64,000 nucleotides of DNA from Phocoena phocoena (GCF_963924675.1 NC_089220.1:171106761-171170760), one strand, 5' to 3'. Positions 1-11,689 are shown, counted from the first letter of the stretch. Notes: generated by a model from the sequence alone, not told the origin. A program made the numbers and translations.

Positions 1-198
1 TTTTGCCTTTTCCTTGTCTTCTATTCTAGAACAATATCTATAGAGAGTGAAGATTGCTCTTGGCTACATTTACTGTCCACTCAAATGCTGGTTTTGGCAC
101 ATCCTGAGGTTTACTGCCAAAGGACTGCTTAGTGTGTATGTGTATAACTCCCAGCTCAGTTTCCAGGGTCGAGGAGACATCTATTCATTTATTAGTTG

Positions 199-200
<2 letters not shown>
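1..200. other. Intergenic, nothing recognised
   Basis: Unique-looking AT-rich sequence leading into a CA microsatellite. No gene or repeat is recognised. Confidence 0.5.
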
Positions 201-242
<42 letters not shown>

Positions 243-280
243 TAGATAGATAGATAGATAGATATAGGGAGAGAGAGAGG
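201..280. repeat. Compound microsatellite (CA)n-(TA)n-(GATA)n-(GA)n
   Basis: (AC)17 at 201-234 passes into TATATA, then about five GATA units (245-264), then a GA run to 279. This compound array is likely to vary in length between individuals. Confidence 0.95.
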
Positions 281-865
281 TAAAATTCACACAGCATAAA
301 CTTTTAAAGCATGCTTCAGGAATTTACGTGTCATCCTTGCACAGGGACTTTGCTAGTTTTCTCTGTATTGTTCAAATTTTGAACTGAGCATGGCACACAC
401 TTGCTGTGATTCTGATGAGCTGAGGTGAAGTTGTTTCCTACTCTGCTCACTGCCCCATCCTCTGAAAAACTAACCCAGAGGAGACTGTGCACTGCAGCAC
501 CTTCCTTGCATTCACTGTGATCTGTAGGAGGACCACGTCTTCTCCCCACTTTCTGGGAATTCTGTCGGATATCTGAATGGACAGGAAGATTGGGAGGCTA
601 TAAGTTAGGGAGAAAATGGGGAGGAATAAAGGGTGATGGGAGAATTTATGACAGCTCACTGCCCCCAAAGCAGAATCTACATGTGTAAGAAATGATTGTT
701 CCATATGTTACAGACCCTGAGTCTCTGAGTCCAGAGGCAGATAGAATGAGTTCAAGCTCTTTTCTCCTGGCAGGTCTAGATGACTCTCTATCTGTAGCAC
801 TCGTGAGCAGCTGATTGTTTTTCTTCATTCGGTTCTGTATGACTTACAGTTAGTGTAAATTACTG
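281..865. other. Intergenic, no gene seen
   Basis: The first 40 bases (TAAAATTCACACAGCATAAA) resemble the old L1M tail motif. The rest holds only short chance ORFs. Confidence 0.4.
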
Positions 866-866
866 T

Positions 867-992
867 TTGGCTGTTGTCTGTCTTAGTTTTTATTTTTTTT
901 CCTTTTCTTTTCTTTTCTCTTCTCTCCCTTTGGCTGTTGTCTGTCTTAGTTTTTATTTTTTTTCCTTTTCTTTTCTTTTCTCTTCTCTCCCT
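867..992. repeat. Perfect 63-bp tandem duplication
   Basis: The unit beginning TTGGCTGTTGTCTGTCTTAG at 867 recurs at 930 with no difference I can find across 63 bases. The second half of each unit is a T/C tract (TTTTCTTTTC). A pyrimidine-rich tail continues to about 1020. Confidence 0.93.
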
Positions 993-1077
993 TTCTTTCT
1001 TTCATTTTTCTTTCAGTTTTCTTTTAGAGGTAGTTTGGGAGGGGATATAGCTTGACTTTCATTGGTATTGTTGTTCA

Positions 1078-1240
1078 GTTCATTCACTAAAAATTATTCA
1101 TTTAACACTAGATATGGCAGATACTTGCTGGATTCTAGAGATACAAAGATATAAAGATGAATAATCTTTGCCTGCAAAATCAGAGTCTGATGGGGAAATG
1201 TATATAAAAACAGGTGATTATAAAACCAAATAGAAATATA
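1078..1240 (+). repeat. Degenerate ancient interspersed repeat fragment
   Basis: It starts TTCATTCACTAAAAATTATTCATTTAACACT and continues with a size- and spacing-preserved decay of the common mammalian motif about local storage of a retroelement tail (tracts like GATACAAAGAT and GGGGAAATGTATATAAA). I could not fix the family. Confidence 0.35.
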
Positions 1241-1791
1241 GCATTAGGTATATATGCAAGATATGCAAGTTGCAGAGTCTGTAGGGCCTGCAAAACCTAA
1301 AATATTTATATTTGGACCTTTACAGATAAAATCTTTGGACTCCTGGCCTAGTATACAAGGAACTGCAAAGAGTACAGAGTTTCCAGAGCAAGAAGCTTGT
1401 GAGCCCAGCCTGGAGAGTGAGGCCGGGACCAGATGACCGGGCCATGCTTGTCAAGGTAAGGAGCCACTGAGTGATTCAAAGCAATCTGCCCAGATAAGGA
1501 ATCAGAATGTGAGACTAGTTCCTTGGTGTGTACTCATCACTTCTGAGGAATCTTCCAGCATTAAGTACCAACCGGACAATTCAGAAACACTTGACTATAA
1601 TCCTCTTGGGGCACTGCTGTAGTACACACAGAAAGGCATCTTGGGGGCAGGAAGTGTTCTTCTCTGAAGCTCCCTTCCTACCAGCTCCAGCAGTTCCAGC
1701 CAGGCCGGGTGCCCAATCCCACTGTGCACGGCTCCCAGGGGTGCAGGCCTGCTGCTTCCTCTCAGGTGAACCCAAGGCCGTCAGCCTCTCT
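1241..1791. other. Intergenic, nothing recognised
   Basis: Mixed-composition sequence with only short overlapping ORFs that match no family I know. Confidence 0.4.
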
Positions 1792-1808
1792 CAGCACAGG
1801 GAAGTTTG

Positions 1809-2048
1809 TTTTTTAATAAATTTATTTATTTACTTTTGGCTGCGTTGGGTCTTCGTTGTGCTGTGCGGGCTTCTCATCGTGGTGGCTCCTCTCGCTGCGT
1901 AGCGTGGGCTCTAGGTGCGCGGGCTCAGTGGTTGTGGCGCACGGGCTTAGCTGCTCTGTGGCACGTGGGCTCTTCCCGGACCAGGGCTCGAACCCGCGTC
2001 CCCTGCATTGGCAGGCGGCTTCTTAACCACTGCGCCAACAGGGAAGCC
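1809..2048 (-). mobile_element. CHR-type tRNA-derived SINE, minus orientation
   Basis: The minus strand begins GGGCTTCCCTGTTGGCGCAG, the tRNA-related head, and ends in an A-rich tail (TAAATAAATTTATTAAAAA). The flanks carry an imperfect target-site duplication: CAGCACAGGGAAGTTTG (1792-1808) against CAGCATGGGAAGCTTT (2049-2064). The mismatches suggest an older insertion. Confidence 0.92.
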
Positions 2049-2064
2049 CAGCATGGGAAGCTTT

Positions 2065-3595
2065 AGAGAGTGAGAAGGTGAGCTGGTCATTCTTCCCGGA
2101 TAAGGGCTCCTGGCCCTTGAGACAAGAGAGGGCTCAGAATTTGGGTAAAAATGCCTCTTAGGTCAAGAGGGTCCGGGGGTAGCAGGTGAAATTCGAGGTT
2201 GAGCCTGGGGCTGTTGGGCAAAGGATGGAAGGTGAGGCTAGTGTCTTCTCCTACATCCTGCCCCCAGCTTTGCTCCCTCTTAAAAGCCCGTGACTGTGAG
2301 AAGTAACTTATCCATGGGCGCTGGGACAGCAAAGCCAGTGGCTGATGTTGGCGGGTAGGAGCGCAGTGTGCAAAGAGAACCAGGGCTCAGAGGACCCCGT
2401 CCAGCTACCGAGGGTCCGAGCTCTAACCCACCCCTTCCGGTTCCTTTCACCCTCCTCACCACACTGAACAGAAAATAGGATATGTGGTGACCTGTGTTAA
2501 AAGGCTTGAGGAAAGGATGAGGCCCAGTGAAACTGGAGCCAAGGGATCATTCCCTTCTCACCGCAGCTGATCAGCAGACATGGAGAAAACAAAGTCTCCT
2601 TGCAGACCGCATTGTCTCCTGGAGTGAGTTAATAAAATGGCACCGTGGAAGTCTGTTCCGCTGACGTCCAGCCAGGACCAGAAGCTCAGCTTGAGTTTCT
2701 AACTGAGCCTGAGAAACACCAGGTATAAGATTTGGGTCATTGCTGATAGATATCCCACCTCCACAGAAAGATGCCCTAACCTCTCCGGAGAGTGTTTGAA
2801 ATAATTGCAAATAGAATAAAAAAAGTAAACGGTGCGGTTTGGACAATGCCTCTCCTGTTACTGTGAAACACTAAGAACGTAGATGGGAGCTATCTGCCTG
2901 GTTATTAAGCTTATTAAAAAAAATGACCTCACAGACTGAAGAATTCCAAAGTCTCGATAACTATTAACTCTTTATCCCAAATGACTGGCATATTTCTAAC
3001 TGAGAGGAGACCGAAAAAGCATTCACTGCCTTGGAAAATTCAATCAGAGTTAAAAATTAAGCCCAGGAGAGGCTTTCAGCAACAATGGAAATTATATTTC
3101 TAAATTGTGTTTACTGTGGAGAATACTGCTTGGGTTAAATGCCGATTAGGCTACTGTCCAAGTGATACATGAACTCTTCAAGTTATCTAGACATTGCTTT
3201 GGTTTCTTGTCAAATCACAGAAAATCTATGATGTGATTTTTCTTGCTTTAATAAAACGGGAGGAGGATCAATGGATTAGTATTTAAGCTACACCGATAAC
3301 TTGCACTAATGTTGCAGTAGTGTTGATTTTTTACCCCAAAGAGTTGGATCAGATAGCTTCTGCCTGTATGGTTTTCGTTATTTAAGACTAACATGAGAAT
3401 AAAGTCGCTTCTGAACAGTAAGGCCAGATCTGAGAACAAAATATCCTTAGCTATTTAAAATCATGATCATCATCTCCTCCACCTCTGTGTAAAGGGTGGT
3501 AGGGGAAAAACAAGTTAAATACAAGTTGAAAGTGTTTAGTACAGCAGGCAAGGAGGCATTGTAATATACTGCATGACCTTAGAGTTGCATGTTCG
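2065..3595. other. Intergenic, nothing recognised
   Basis: About 1.5 kb with no repeat family or coding signal that I can name. The ORFs here are short and overlap on both strands, as expected by chance. Confidence 0.4.
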
Positions 3596-3599
3596 TTTA

Positions 3600-3790
3600 G
3601 TTAAAAATGTATTGTGCACACCTGTCATGCGTCAGACACACAGCATGTGTGTTCCCCACTGGGTGAGGGATAAAATAGGGAACAAGTCTAAGTTTCTGAC
3701 CTCCTGAAACTTACATGGAATGACACTAACAAAGAACTGATGTAAAATGAAATCTCACCAAGGCCAGTGTGAGCTGGTGGACACGGCCTT
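3600..3790. repeat. Degenerate ancient interspersed repeat fragment
   Basis: Tracts such as ATTGTGCACACCTGTCATGC and GGGATAAAATAGGGAACAAG look like a decayed copy of the mammal-wide motif of a change-of-size table (…GTGCCAGGCACTG… then GGAAACAAAACAGAC). The family is not assigned. Confidence 0.3.
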
Positions 3791-3879
3791 GGGTGGGAAA
3801 TTAAGAAACTTATGCTTTTAAGTGTTACTGTACCACCACCATAGCTATGTGTCCTCAGAAAGTCACTGATACTTTCCTT

Positions 3880-4005
3880 CCTGCTGTTCTGTAACCTTCT
3901 GAAGGGCAGAGCCAGCCAGCATTGATTGCCTGAGTCTCCTAAACTGTCTAACAGATTCCTGAGTCTTTTAACAGATGTTCCATAAATATTTGTTCAATGA
4001 ACAGA
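3880..4005 (+). repeat. L2 LINE 3' end fragment
   Basis: GAAGGGCAGAGCC followed by GATGTTCCATAAATATTTGT and TCAATGAACAG matches the known L2 end pattern (ATAAATATTTGTTGAATGAA). It is old and short. Confidence 0.55.
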
Positions 4006-4009
4006 CCTC

Positions 4010-4665
4010 ATATTCTCTTACATTTCTAGCATTCTGTTCAATGATTATGGTATTACAGATGACTTTTGTCCCTGAGAGTCAAGCTTTATGTCTCTTTTGT
4101 GCCCATTTTTAGACAGATCCCTCCAAAAAGGGATGCAGAGAGATGTCTTCCTTCCCCTATCCACACACACGCTCAAGTAGCCAAAGAATCATCCACCGTG
4201 GCCCAGACACCCCTTGACCTGGCATCCTATTCCGTTGGCTCTTCTGTTTGAGCCTCTATCCAAGAGACCTTGGATAAAGGTGGTCATCCAGCACCTGTAC
4301 TTATTGGTCCACTGACTAGGGTCATCCAGCACCCCTCTGCGTGGCACTCTGATCGCAGTAGCCCAGCTTACCTCCCCGAGACAAAGGGCCCCTGGAGACC
4401 ATGAGTGAGTCCACTGCAAAGTTAAAATCCCATATTAGAAGTTAACAAAAAGGATTTTTCATGTATGGCAGTGAGCTGAAACAGGTAGGTGATGTAGGTA
4501 GTCCCGAGCCAAGGAAGGGATCCTCCTCACGGGGCAGCCGTTTCTCCTGCCCTCCTCCCGTACTGGCCCAGCTGACCCCCAGATCACAGGGTAGTGCGGT
4601 TTGCACATCACCCCATGTCCAAGGGCAAGCCTACTGGCTGAATAGATGAATGAGTACATTCAGCC
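4010..4665. other. Intergenic, nothing recognised
   Basis: No repeat or gene recognised. Short ORFs only. Confidence 0.4.
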
Positions 4666-4847
4666 TCTGTCTCAGTCAGCTTGGGCTGCTGTAACAAATG
4701 ATCACAGACTGAGTGGATTAAACGGCAAACTTGTCTTTCTCACAGTTCTGGAGGCTGAAGTTCAAGGTGCTGGCAGATCTGGTATTTGGTGAGGGCCCGA
4801 TTTCTGGTTTATAGTTGGTTGATTTCTTGCTGTATCCTCACATGTCT

Positions 4848-4895
4848 GGAGAGAGAGAGAGAGACAGAGAGACAGAGACAGAGAGAGAGAGAGAG
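4848..4895. repeat. (GA)n / (GACAGA)n microsatellite
   Basis: GAGAGAGAGA followed by GACAGAGAGACAGAGACAGA. Simple-sequence expansion inside the older element. Confidence 0.9.
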
Positions 4896-4927
4896 GAAAA
4901 GATAGAGAAAGGAATCAAGCTCTCTCA

Positions 4928-5043
4928 GTTTTTTAAAATTAATTTTTATTGGAATCTAGTTGCTTTACAATGTTGTGGTAGTTTCTGCTGTACAGCAAAG
5001 TAAATCAGTTATATGTATACATATATCCCCTCTTTTTCAGATT
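4928..5043 (-). mobile_element. 5'-truncated L1 tail (about 115 bp), minus orientation
   Basis: The plus strand shows TTTTATTGGAATCTAGTTGC, TTTACAATGTTGTGGTAG and a GTACAGCAAAGTAAATCAG segment, the complement of the cetartiodactyl L1 3' end. A perfect 13-bp target-site duplication, TCAAGCTCTCTCA, flanks it (4915-4927 and 5044-5056). Confidence 0.85.
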
Positions 5044-5056
5044 TCAAGCTCTCTCA

Positions 5057-5257
5057 TTTTTTTTTTTTTTAACACGGGCCTCTCACTGTTGTGGCCTCTC
5101 CTGCTGTGGAGCACAGGCTCCGGACGTGCAGGCCCAGCGACCATGGCTTACGGGCCCAGCTGCTCTGCGGCATGTGGGATCTTCCCGGACCGGGGCACGA
5201 ACCCGTGTCCCCTGCATCGGCAGGCAGACTCTCAACCACTGCACCACCAGGGAAGCC
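5057..5257 (-). mobile_element. CHR-type cetacean SINE, minus orientation
   Basis: A poly-T tail at 5057-5070 is followed by ACACGGGCCTCTCACTGTTG and ends at CCACCAGGGAAGCC. CTCTCATTTTTT at 5051 and again at 5258 is the target duplication, which reuses the site of the L1 tail before it. The sequence is close to the young cetacean consensus as I recall it. Confidence 0.93.
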
Positions 5258-5410
5258 CTCTCATTTTTTTTTAAAGGTACGAATTATATCACGAGGGCTC
5301 CATTCCCATATCTAATTATCTCCCAAAGCCTCCACTCCCTAATAACATCACATTAGGGATTAGGATTTCAAGGTACAAATTTTGGGGGGACACAAACATT
5401 CAGTTAACAA

Positions 5411-6650
5411 GTGACTCAGTCTCTTTTTCTGGGGTCCTTCCTTTCCTTTCTCACATTTTTCCATGAACTGTTTATTAGTCATAAGTATTGGGTTTGTAAT
5501 CATCACCATATTAAGCTTTGGTGTGATTCATATTAAATTTTGGTGTAATTTCAATGTCAGTATCTACATGTGTATTTAAAACCAAATGGAGCTCAAATCT
5601 CTACCCAAACAAGGCAAGCATATTGCAATCTTCCCCTAAAGAAGTAATTAAAAGACACCTTTGGAACAACTGCGGAAACTTGAATAGGAAGTAGATATTA
5701 TCAGATAATAGAAAATTATCAATAATTTCCTTGGGGCGGTAATTGTGATTATGTAGGAAAATGGCTTTATTTTTAAGAAATGCATGATTATATATTTAGG
5801 GGTAATTTAGGGGTAAATTACATGATATCTGTAATTTACTTTCAGATGACTTGCAATATTTATTTATTATCTCTTCATCTGTATAGATAAAACAAATTTG
5901 GCAAAATGTTAAAAATTTTGGATTCTACATGATAGGTCTATGTATGATCGTCCTCCTATTCTTCTGTATGTCTGAGGATTTTCATAAAGAGCGTTGGAAA
6001 AAGTGATACAGCAGGTGTTTATGATCTTGGGAATAACTGTGACCCCAAAGTATCGTCTGTTTCAGGCTTACCTCCCACCAAAACTGCACTTGAACCGTGA
6101 GTGTTGGAGAATAATCTTCCCTTCAGGAAAGAGTTCCTCTGTCTTCTTTGGCAGCCTCTTCTGTATTTTCATAATCTTTGCTGTCAAGAAGTTCTTCCTG
6201 ACGTCTGTCACAAATGGTCTCCGTGAAATCACTGAAGCTCTTGGCTACTCTGGGATCTGCTGATTTCAGACCTTGGAGGTTTGGAGCAGGTGCTAGATTT
6301 CTGCTTTTCTTCAGGATTCAAATTCCCATAGGCATTCTGGAATGGCTGGCGAGACAAGCGTCTTCCCAGCATGCTCTGATATCTACCTGGAAACTCGGAA
6401 GGGAAACGGGATGCAGGGCTGTGACACGGAGCCAGCAGTGCTGTCCCAGCCTCTCACTCCATTCACTGCTCGGAAGGGAGGTCTTCCTTCCGTGACTGCC
6501 CAACTGAAATAGCATCCCATCACTGTACCCCTGTTTTCTTGATTTCCTTTTTTTGAGGAGCATCGATAATTGCCTGACGTTACATCACACGTAGTCATTT
6601 ACGGCTCTCCTCTAGGAGAAAGCACGCTCTGAGCAAGTGGGGTCTGGTCT
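5411..6650. other. Intergenic, nothing recognised
   Basis: About 1.2 kb, AT-rich to about 5,900 and then mixed. The ORFs at 5994-6263 and 6214-6495 have no family features. Confidence 0.4.
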
Positions 6651-6651
6651 A

Positions 6652-6842
6652 CATCAGTGGTTCTCCAACTTGATGTTCGTCAGCGTCTGCTGGAGGGCTT
6701 GTTAAAACACAGAGTTCTGGGGCCACACCGAGAGCTTGTAGTTCAGTAGGTCTGAGACGGAGCCTCGGTGAATCTGCGTTTCTAACAAGTTCCCGGGTGA
6801 ACCTGATGCTCCTGGTCCTGGCATCTCATCCTGAGAACCGTG
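6652..6842. repeat. MER20-like hAT-Charlie DNA transposon remnant
   Basis: It starts AGTGGTTCTCCAACTTGATG and ends ATCCTGAGAACCGTG, giving degenerate inverted ends. Inside are GCTTGTTAAAACACAGAG, CAGTAGGTCTGAGACGG and TTTCTAACAAGTTCCCGGGT, all marks of this non-autonomous family. Confidence 0.75.
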
Positions 6843-6867
6843 AGGCCGCTTTTTGCCAAGGTGCCCC

Positions 6868-6935
6868 TGCACGCGGGATAGTAAATGCTCCGTGAGTACT
6901 TGTTGGATGAATGAACGAATGAGTGAGTGAATGAG
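6868..6935 (+). repeat. L2 LINE 3' end fragment
   Basis: TAGTAAATGCTCCGTGAGTA then TTGTTGGATGAATGAACGAA is the L2 terminus with its short tandem TGAA tail. Confidence 0.65.
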
Positions 6936-7105
6936 TGGAAGCTGGCTGGCTGATAGGATTAGTGTTCTCTGGAAATGCGAGAACTTTGAAAACCAAATAA
7001 CTAGCAGCTGAGGAAACCATTGTGGTTCCCACACTGAAGGCCTCTGACTTGGGGCCTGTGTCCAGGCACAGTTTGCGAAGAAGAACTTGGGCACACAAAA
7101 TCTTT

Positions 7106-7417
7106 TTTTTAATTAATTAATTAATTTTTGGCTGTGTTGGGTTTTCGTTGCTGTGCACGGGCTTTCTCTAGTGCCAGCGAGCGGGGGCTACTCTTCGTTG
7201 CGGTGCTCGGGCTTCTCATTGCAGTGGTTTCTCTTGTTGCAGAGCACGGGCTCTAGGCGTGCGGGCTTCAGTAGTTGCAGCACGCGGGCTCAGTAGTTGT
7301 GGCTCACGGGCTTAGTTGCTCCGCGGCATGTGAGATCTTCCCATGGGACCAGCAATCGAATCCATGTCCCCTGCATTGGCAGGCAGATTCTCAACCACTG
7401 TGCCCCCAGGGAAGCCC
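7106..7417 (-). mobile_element. CHR-type SINE (long form), minus orientation
   Basis: The tail is (AATT)n and AAAAAAAA on the minus strand; the head reads GGGGCTTCCCTGGGGGCACA. A target duplication CAAAATC(T/A)TT flanks it (7096-7105 and 7418-7427). The body diverges from other copies here, so it is an older insertion. Confidence 0.92.
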
Positions 7418-7427
7418 CAAAATCATT

Positions 7428-9085
7428 GTTATACGTCGTTCTTCCAACCCTTGACAGGGAATTTAGGGATGTTTAGGAATATTTTAAGATTTTTGAGGAT
7501 TACGTCATAGAGGATAAATTCTGTCTACTTCCCTTTAGTACCTTTATCAGAAAGAGACGATGGAAGGAGAGAATCCAGTGGTCTGAATTTGCAGGACCTT
7601 TCTTCTTTTTTGGCTTTGGTGCCTTCCTAGACTGCTTTTCCTTTCTTAGGGGTATTTCCTTCTAGTCAGTTTCATTCTAGAGGGAGAACCATTATAAGAG
7701 ATACTTCCTTTGGAGTTGCAAGCTTAGGGCTACCTGGATGGCCACCAAGAGGCCACTCTCCAGTTGGATTTGATCTCTAGAATCTCACAGAGACAGAAGA
7801 GTTTAGCTAAGTGCCCCAAAGACCCTTCCTCAAGATATATTTGACTGTTATTTTTCTACTGTTAGAAACAGAACACACTGTCAGCCACGTAGAGAGCCAG
7901 GTTAGTGAACTAAGTGCTAGAGAGTAAGAACAGAACAGTCTTAGGTAATAGAATTAGCAATGTGTTCTATTTGCATAAAATGATTGTTTCCCAATGACAC
8001 AGATGATCTCATCTCCCTTGGCGTTATTCTATAGTGGACAGTTTGGTGTTTAAGGAACTCTGGGCCAGTGGAGTACTTTTTGCTTCAAGATGTATGTTTG
8101 TTGCCAAGACTGTGTACACGTGCCCTACGGTGAAGATAAGCTCTGGTCTGAAAATGCATGTGTATACATATGCACACACACACATGCCAACTAAATACAT
8201 AGTTTGCACACAGGAATCCAGGCCGAAGAAGCAGGGCTGCCCTGGGTGTGCTCAGATGGCTGGGGGAGTGGCGGTCTGGTACATTTTCAAGGCTCTGTTT
8301 TGGTGTCAGATTGAGTGGAGATAGAGCATCCATTAATTTCGCAGAGCATCTGGGATCTTTAAAGCCAGAGAGAGCCATACAATTTATCAATCTTAATTTG
8401 CTCATGCTACAGTGGGACAGAGGAGATCTCTGGGAAACTCTGACAGGACCCAGATGTTCCCCATGCAGCTGCTGTCACACTCACCAGCAGAGACGCCCAG
8501 CTCCCCCCCACCCCCCGACTTCCTCTCCCCTGAGCCGTCCCTTGCATTTGGCCTGCTGAGCTAATGCCTACACAGTATTTAGTCGCAGAAACACACCGAG
8601 TCGGTTAGGTATCCTGTGGGCGACCCCTCCTTGCACTAGGAAGCTACCCTATTGTCAGCTGTTGGCCCTGGGACCAGGGTGAAACTTGCAGTCTAATGAA
8701 CATTCGCGTTCTTAGTGGATTGAGAGGGAATTGGCCAACCCACATAGACAGGACATTCTCAGATCTCAGAAACGCTCTCCCACGTCAGCCATGTTTGAAG
8801 GCCAGTGGAAGAGTGTGATGATCACTTCATTATTTTACGTTCCTCGAAGGTAGGAATTGAATCTTACACGTCGTTTGTTTTCCTGCAGTTTCTCCTATAA
8901 CGGCGTATATAGCTATGCTCAGTTAACATTGTGCACAGCTGAATGGGCCCACTGGACTTTCACCAACTTATCCATTTTCATATATTCATCTTCTCCTTTT
9001 AAATTTCTTCTTGAAAATGGGTTTTTTTGTTCCTTAGGGTTAAAAACAACCAAACTTCTCTACACTTTAGGTTTTTGATTTTCTA
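7428..9085. other. Intergenic, nothing recognised
   Basis: No repeat family or gene recognised in about 1.65 kb, apart from short CA (8173-8184) and C-rich (8501-8519) tracts. Confidence 0.4.
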
Positions 9086-9545
9086 TGGACCCTATCCTGG
9101 ACGAGGCTCCGGGCATATAGAAGGAGAGGAGACAGATAACATTTTTGCCTCCACACACTTTAAAATCTGGTGGTTGAGGCAGAGAAGTAAGTAGCTCTTG
9201 CACACAGTGATAAATGCTCTAGGGCCAGGGGAGGGGAGGTACTGGGTTTGTGAAAGGGCATCACCCATTTCGTACCCTAGCCCAGGCATCAGGGTGGAGG
9301 AAGCAATGCTGATTTTGGAGAAGGAGTGAGCCAGGTAAAGATGAGGGCTGAATCACACGGTTCATAAAGGAGTGGGGTGTGCTATTTTGTTGTCGCCGCA
9401 GTTGCTTTGATGGCAGGGAGAGGGAATAATTTCCCTGCACTTTTGCTGTAGGGACCCTGCTCATGGAACGAACAGGTGACTTGACTTCTGCGACATACAG
9501 GTGCAAGATTTTTGGCATTTGCACTGTTCTTTGAATTTAGCCATT
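9086..9545. repeat. Possible ancient LINE-like repeat, strongly degraded
   Basis: Phrases such as GTGATAAATGCTCTAGGGCC and GATTTTGGAGAAGGAGTGAG resemble a common mammal-wide element also seen near 10,860-11,170 and 14,900-15,480. Assignment is weak. Confidence 0.25.
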
Positions 9546-9886
9546 ATCTTTCAGAAGGCCTCAGTAAAAATGTAAATACTCCCAGGGAGAGGTAATTAAA
9601 AAGTTATTACCCATTAGCAACTTCAGGTGAAATAAATCCTCTCTTCATGTTTTCTCGTCAGCTCTCTGGGCTCTGAGGAAATGATCAGCAAGGCTGTTGT
9701 ATTTTCAGGGGAGGAGGTAAGGTTCAGAAGAAGGAGGGAAAACCAGAGATGGGAAGGTCTTGAGGTTCCCAGTTGGGTTTGGGGACGTTATTTCCAGCTG
9801 GGGTTACTAGGTCTTACTTTTACTCCACTCAGAAGGTCCCCAGACCAAGTAAGTTGGGAAAACACATACATAAAGGGTACGAAAGT

Positions 9887-10060
9887 TTCTTTATAGTAGG
9901 ACTTTTCAGGGCCTCCATGATGCCAAGACGCACTGTGATTCTCTGAGAGATGTTATAACGTTAAACATTTCACAAATGTATTGGACCGTGGCACCCCCTT
10001 GGTGGAAAATTTTCTGGTATTAGTGTTCCAGGCAACACACTTTGGGAAATTCTGATTTGG
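9887..10060. repeat. Possible MER-type DNA transposon remnant
   Basis: TGGACCGTGGCACCCCCTTG, TTCCAGGCAACACACTTTGG and GAAATTCTGATTTGG recall a hAT-type non-autonomous element, but the ends are not clear. Confidence 0.35.
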
Positions 10061-10859
10061 AGGATGGAGTCACCAGTGAAAGGAAAAGCAACTCCAGGAG
10101 GGACCCCACTGTGTCATCGTGATGACCAAAGCATGACATGATGGAACGTGTTGGACTGATTCCTTTTTACGCAGGATCAGCTTTATTTCTTGCATGAATA
10201 TCTGTTTATGCCTCACCTATGGAATATTTCAGTCCTGTAAACAATCCTTCATTCATTTGTTCATTCATTTATCTATAATTTTTTTTTTTGAGATTAAAGT
10301 TTTGCACTGTGCTCTCCAAAATGAGGCAGACTCATAGGGTGTCTTTGCTTGTTCACTTGCTTTCCAGCAAAATGAGCAAACTTTGTCTATAAATGTCCCA
10401 TGCAATCCATCTTGTCCCCTTGACCTCTTTTATCTTGTGTCGTTTATCAGTTCATCTTGGAAACACACACTTTCACCAAGTTGACCATGACTATTTATAT
10501 ACATTTGGAAGACATTCCATTGGAAATTACTCTGCAAATCTTCTGTTCAGTAAAGCAAGGAAGTGGTAATAGGACCCTCCTGTTTCATCACTGTGTGTGT
10601 TTTCCTTAAGATAGTTTCCTGCGGTGTTATCAGCCAGTTAACGATGAAGCAGATCTCCTGCAGGCATTCCAAAACTGCCTTCCAACTCCTTCGGTTTCTT
10701 CTGGAGCAAGAAAGAAGCTCTTTCTTTGCTAAAAGCTGAGAAGGCAAAATCTAGGCGAGGAAAGAGGGGGAGAGCTATTTGTTTTCTTGATTTCAACTAT
10801 TTAAACATCTACCATGCAGAAGAGATTCTGCTGTACTCTGCAAAAACTGTGGAAGGGGG
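10061..10859. other. Intergenic, nothing recognised
   Basis: Contains a short ATTCATTT run (10247-10270) and a T9 tract. No gene or classified repeat seen. Confidence 0.4.
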
Positions 10860-11177
10860 CAGATGACGTGGCCATGTGGCCCTTGCCATCAGAAGGCTGA
10901 TAAGAGAGGAGAAAGAGAAACATGCATCATTGATTAACTCTCGGGCAGATAAAGGCAAATAGGAGAGAACAACAAAATGCCCCAAGACTCACACTCTGAG
11001 TGGGGTGAAGGGAGAGTGTTCTGTGATGATTTCATGAGAAAGGAGGTAGACTTGGAGACAGGCTTTGAGGGACGGTTGGGATTTCACCTTGAAGACAGTC
11101 AGGGATGATGTTTCGTGGGGAGGGAAGAATGAGAGCACAGGTGTGAACATAAGGTGTGTTCAAGAGGCAGCAGGCAA

Positions 11178-11465
11178 GGGCTTCCCTGGTGGCGCAGTGG
11201 TTAAGAATCCGCGTGCCAATGCAGGGGACACGGGTTTGAGCCGAGGTCTGGGAAGATCCCACATGCCATGGGGCACCTAAGCCCGTGCGCCGCAACTACT
11301 GAGCCTGCGCTCTAGGGCCCGCGAGCCACAGCTACTGAAAACTACTGAAGGCCGCGCACCTAGAGACTGCGCACCGCAACCAAGAGTAGCCCCTGTTCGC
11401 CGCAACTAGAGAAAGCCCGCACACAGCAATGAAGACCCAACGCAAATAAATTTATTTAAAAAAAG
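11178..11465 (+). mobile_element. CHR-type SINE, plus orientation
   Basis: Head GGGCTTCCCTGGTGGCGCAG with box-B-like GGTTTGAGCC, the long body with repeated CGCAACTACTGAGCC phrases, then GAAGACCCAACGCAAATAAA and an A-rich tail. The flanks (11163-11177 and 11466-11482) are only loosely alike, so the target duplication is unclear. Confidence 0.93.
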
Positions 11466-11689
11466 AAGATTCAATAGGCAATTGTCTGGATGTTTGCGCT
11501 CATTCACCTGTATTATCAGGTAGAAATCAGGAGTCATTCTTGACTCCTGCTCTGCCTGTCCCCACCTTTCACTCGACTGGTCCCCAGTTGTGGATTTTAT
11601 CTCCTGGGTATCTTCTAACACCCCACCCCCATTCCCACCCCATCTTTCCCAGCAATGGAGCCCTGTTTGATGTCTCTTTTTCCTCCTGG

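Larger units (their letters stand above)
4666..5410 (+). repeat. Ancient retroelement fragment split by nested insertions
   Basis: Part one (4666-4850) contains GCTGCTGTAACAAATGATCA, CACAGTTCTGGAGGCTGAAG and GGTGAGGGCCCG. Part two (5275-5400) contains GAGGGCTCCATTCCC, TCCCAAAGCCTCCACTCC and GGGGGGACACAAACATTCAG. These are the two halves of one well-known mammal-wide element, of L1M or LTR class; I am not sure which. A (GA)n run, an L1 tail and a SINE lie between them. Confidence 0.65.

Noticed and set aside
201..280. Short regular repeats considered as a CRISPR-like array
   Set aside because: Simple microsatellite without spacers, in vertebrate DNA.
11178..11260. tRNA-like sequence with box A and box B
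   Set aside because: It is the tRNA-derived head of a SINE, not a functional tRNA gene; no cloverleaf ends.
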